Positions 5,588-6,337 of a stretch of 6,337 bases of DNA are shown in pieces; position 1 is the first letter of the stretch; each line of letters opens with the position of its first letter. The stretch covers positions 1 through 6,337 of the forward strand of contig JAHEXO010000139.1 in assembly GCA_023252065.1 (NCBI GenBank), in the 5' to 3' direction. The stretch is from Nocardioides sp. GTDB lineage: Bacteria > Actinomycetota > Actinomycetes > Propionibacteriales > Nocardioidaceae. The notes beneath the pieces are model-generated. The model searched no databases, was not told the origin of the DNA, and worked only from the letters and a program-made list of their open reading frames with translations. A program made the position numbers and the translations under genes.

Positions 5588-6301
5588 TCAGCCGGTGGTG
5601 ACCTTGGTGATGGTCACCTTCTCGTTCGGGTGACCGTCACCTGCGCCGTTGGCGTCGTCGGAGCCCTGGGCTGCGACCTTCTTGACAGCGGCCACGCTCG
5701 ACGGCGAGATCTTCCCGAAGACGGTGTAGTCCGGGGACAGGGGAGTGTCCTGGTAGACGACGAAGAACTGCGAGCCACCACTGTGCGGCGCCGAAGTGCG
5801 AGCCATCGCGAGCGTGCCCGGACCGTAGGTCTCGGTGCCGCTGAGCTCGTCGGGGATCGTGTAGCCGGGACCACCCGCCCCGGTGCCGGTCGGGTCACCG
5901 CACTGGAGCACGTAGATGCCGCTGGTCGTGAGCCGGTGGCACGGGGTGTTGTCGTAGTACCCCTGCTTGGCCAGCGAGACGAATGACGCGACCGTGCACG
6001 GTGCCTTCGTGGCGTCGAGGGTCGCGTCCAAGGTGCCGGCCGACGTCTCGATCGTGGCCTTCACGGTGCCGGTGAGGTCGGTGGTCGACGGCGGAGGGGT
6101 GACCTTCTTGGCGGGCTGTCCGGTGACGGTGTAGTCGCACGCTGTGCCGCCGGCGGCAGCCGACGAGGACGCTGACGAGCCGGCGCTCGTGGGGGGCTCG
6201 GTGGCGGTGGTGCTGCTCGAGCCGCCGCCGCAGGCGGTGAGGACGGCGAGCAGGGGGAGGGCGGCAGGCAGGGCCAGCAGGGCACGGTGTCGTCTCGGCA
6301 C
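5588..6301 (-). CDS. ppiB: Lipoprotein cyclophilin-type peptidyl-prolyl isomerase
   Basis: This encodes 237 residues from a GTG at 6299-6301. The N-terminus is a lipoprotein signal: basic MPRRHR, a hydrophobic stretch, then lipobox LTAC with Cys24, followed by a Ser/Ala/Thr-rich linker (25-52). The cyclophilin domain spans about 78-237: TVKATIETSAGTLDATL, FVSLAKQGYYDNT, CHRLTTSGIYVLQCGDPTGTGAGGPGY (catalytic Arg123, Gln133), GTLAMART, SQFFVVYQDTPLSPDYTVFGKI. It should speed prolyl cis-trans isomerisation of proteins outside the membrane. Besides the lipobox Cys there are Cys55, 102, 121 and 134; the CHRL and LQCGD forms match Mycobacterium tuberculosis PpiB as I remember it, suggesting two conserved disulfides. 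Tyr192 stands where human CypA has Trp121, which may lower cyclosporin affinity. It appears leaderless (box at 6308). The gene symbol is by resemblance to PpiB. Confidence 0.92.
   Translation of the reverse strand: MPRRHRALLALPAALPLLAVLTACGGGSSSTTATEPPTSAGSSASSSAAAGGTACDYTVTGQPAKKVTPPPSTTDLTGTVKATIETSAGTLDATLDATKAPCTVASFVSLAKQGYYDNTPCHRLTTSGIYVLQCGDPTGTGAGGPGYTIPDELSGTETYGPGTLAMARTSAPHSGGSQFFVVYQDTPLSPDYTVFGKISPSSVAAVKKVAAQGSDDANGAGDGHPNEKVTITKVTTG
5597..5618 (+). terminator. Possible stem-loop downstream of the OsmC gene
   Basis: GGTGACC (5597-5603) and GGTCACC (5612-5618) pair perfectly around an 8-nt loop, 34 bases after the OsmC stop. It lies inside the 3' end of the convergent cyclophilin gene, where the arms encode the Val-Thr repeats of its last residues, so the symmetry may come from protein sequence. 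The 24-base gap between the two genes has no better hairpin. Confidence 0.25.
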
Positions 6302-6307
6302 GGCCCG

Positions 6308-6313
6308 ATCGTA
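6308..6313 (-). promoter_or_regulatory. Putative leaderless -10 box of the cyclophilin gene
   Basis: On the minus strand TACGAT fits TANNNT and is followed by six bases and then the GTG start. There is no Shine-Dalgarno between them. The -35 position is at the window edge and no clear match is seen. Confidence 0.5.
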
Positions 6314-6337
6314 GGAGGGGAGTGGTTGCCGCCCTCC

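Noticed and set aside
5629..5641. GGTGAC-C-GTCACC palindrome in the cyclophilin gene
   Set aside because: It lies in coding sequence and encodes part of the C-terminal NEKVTI segment; GGTGAC and GTCACC arise easily from Val-Thr codons, so no regulatory role is claimed.
1..6337. CRISPR array, insertion sequence, prophage or toxin-antitoxin island
   Set aside because: No regularly spaced repeats, transposase motifs, terminal inverted repeats or phage-like genes were seen; the genes look chromosomal.

Overview
The window is high-GC DNA with strongly GC-biased third codon positions, GTG starts, an actinobacterial-type lipoprotein cyclophilin and several start codons without a Shine-Dalgarno sequence. 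This suggests an actinobacterium. A Nocardioides-like member of the Propionibacteriales is my best guess from protein style, but the genus is not proven. No phage, transposon, CRISPR, tRNA or rRNA was seen.

Layout, left to right: (1) bases 1-1347 (+), the 3' part of a SpoIVB/S55-type peptidase-like protein, cut by the window edge; (2) 1348-1529, a convergent spacer with two strong stem-loops and a pentanucleotide repeat; (3) 1530-2975 (-), a secreted beta-propeller-like protein with a C-terminal Ig-like domain; (4) 2976-3082, a divergent promoter region; (5) 3083-4774 (+), a large class V aminotransferase / cysteine desulfurase-like PLP enzyme; (6) 4775-5131, an intergenic stretch holding a -10-like box, an inverted repeat, a predicted 45-residue arginine-rich small protein (4937-5074) and a terminator-like stem-loop; (7) 5132-5563 (+), an OsmC-family protein; (8) 5588-6301 (-), a lipoprotein cyclophilin resembling mycobacterial PpiB.

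The genes look mostly monocistronic and alternate in orientation, so no clear operon joins them. Three of them (PLP enzyme, OsmC, cyclophilin) have a TANNNT hexamer exactly six bases before the start codon and no Shine-Dalgarno, the pattern of leaderless actinobacterial transcripts. The propeller gene has a clear GGAGG ribosome site instead. Three products look extracytoplasmic: the propeller (signal peptide), the cyclophilin (lipobox) and perhaps the S55 protein. The desulfurase-like enzyme and OsmC both suggest sulfur or thiol chemistry, but a functional link is only inference.

The least explained part is 4849-5108. It reads as a self-contained small transcription unit (promoter-like box, dyad, structured leader, basic mini-ORF, stem-loop) and is the best candidate here for something undescribed. 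Coding by the mini-ORF is not proven.
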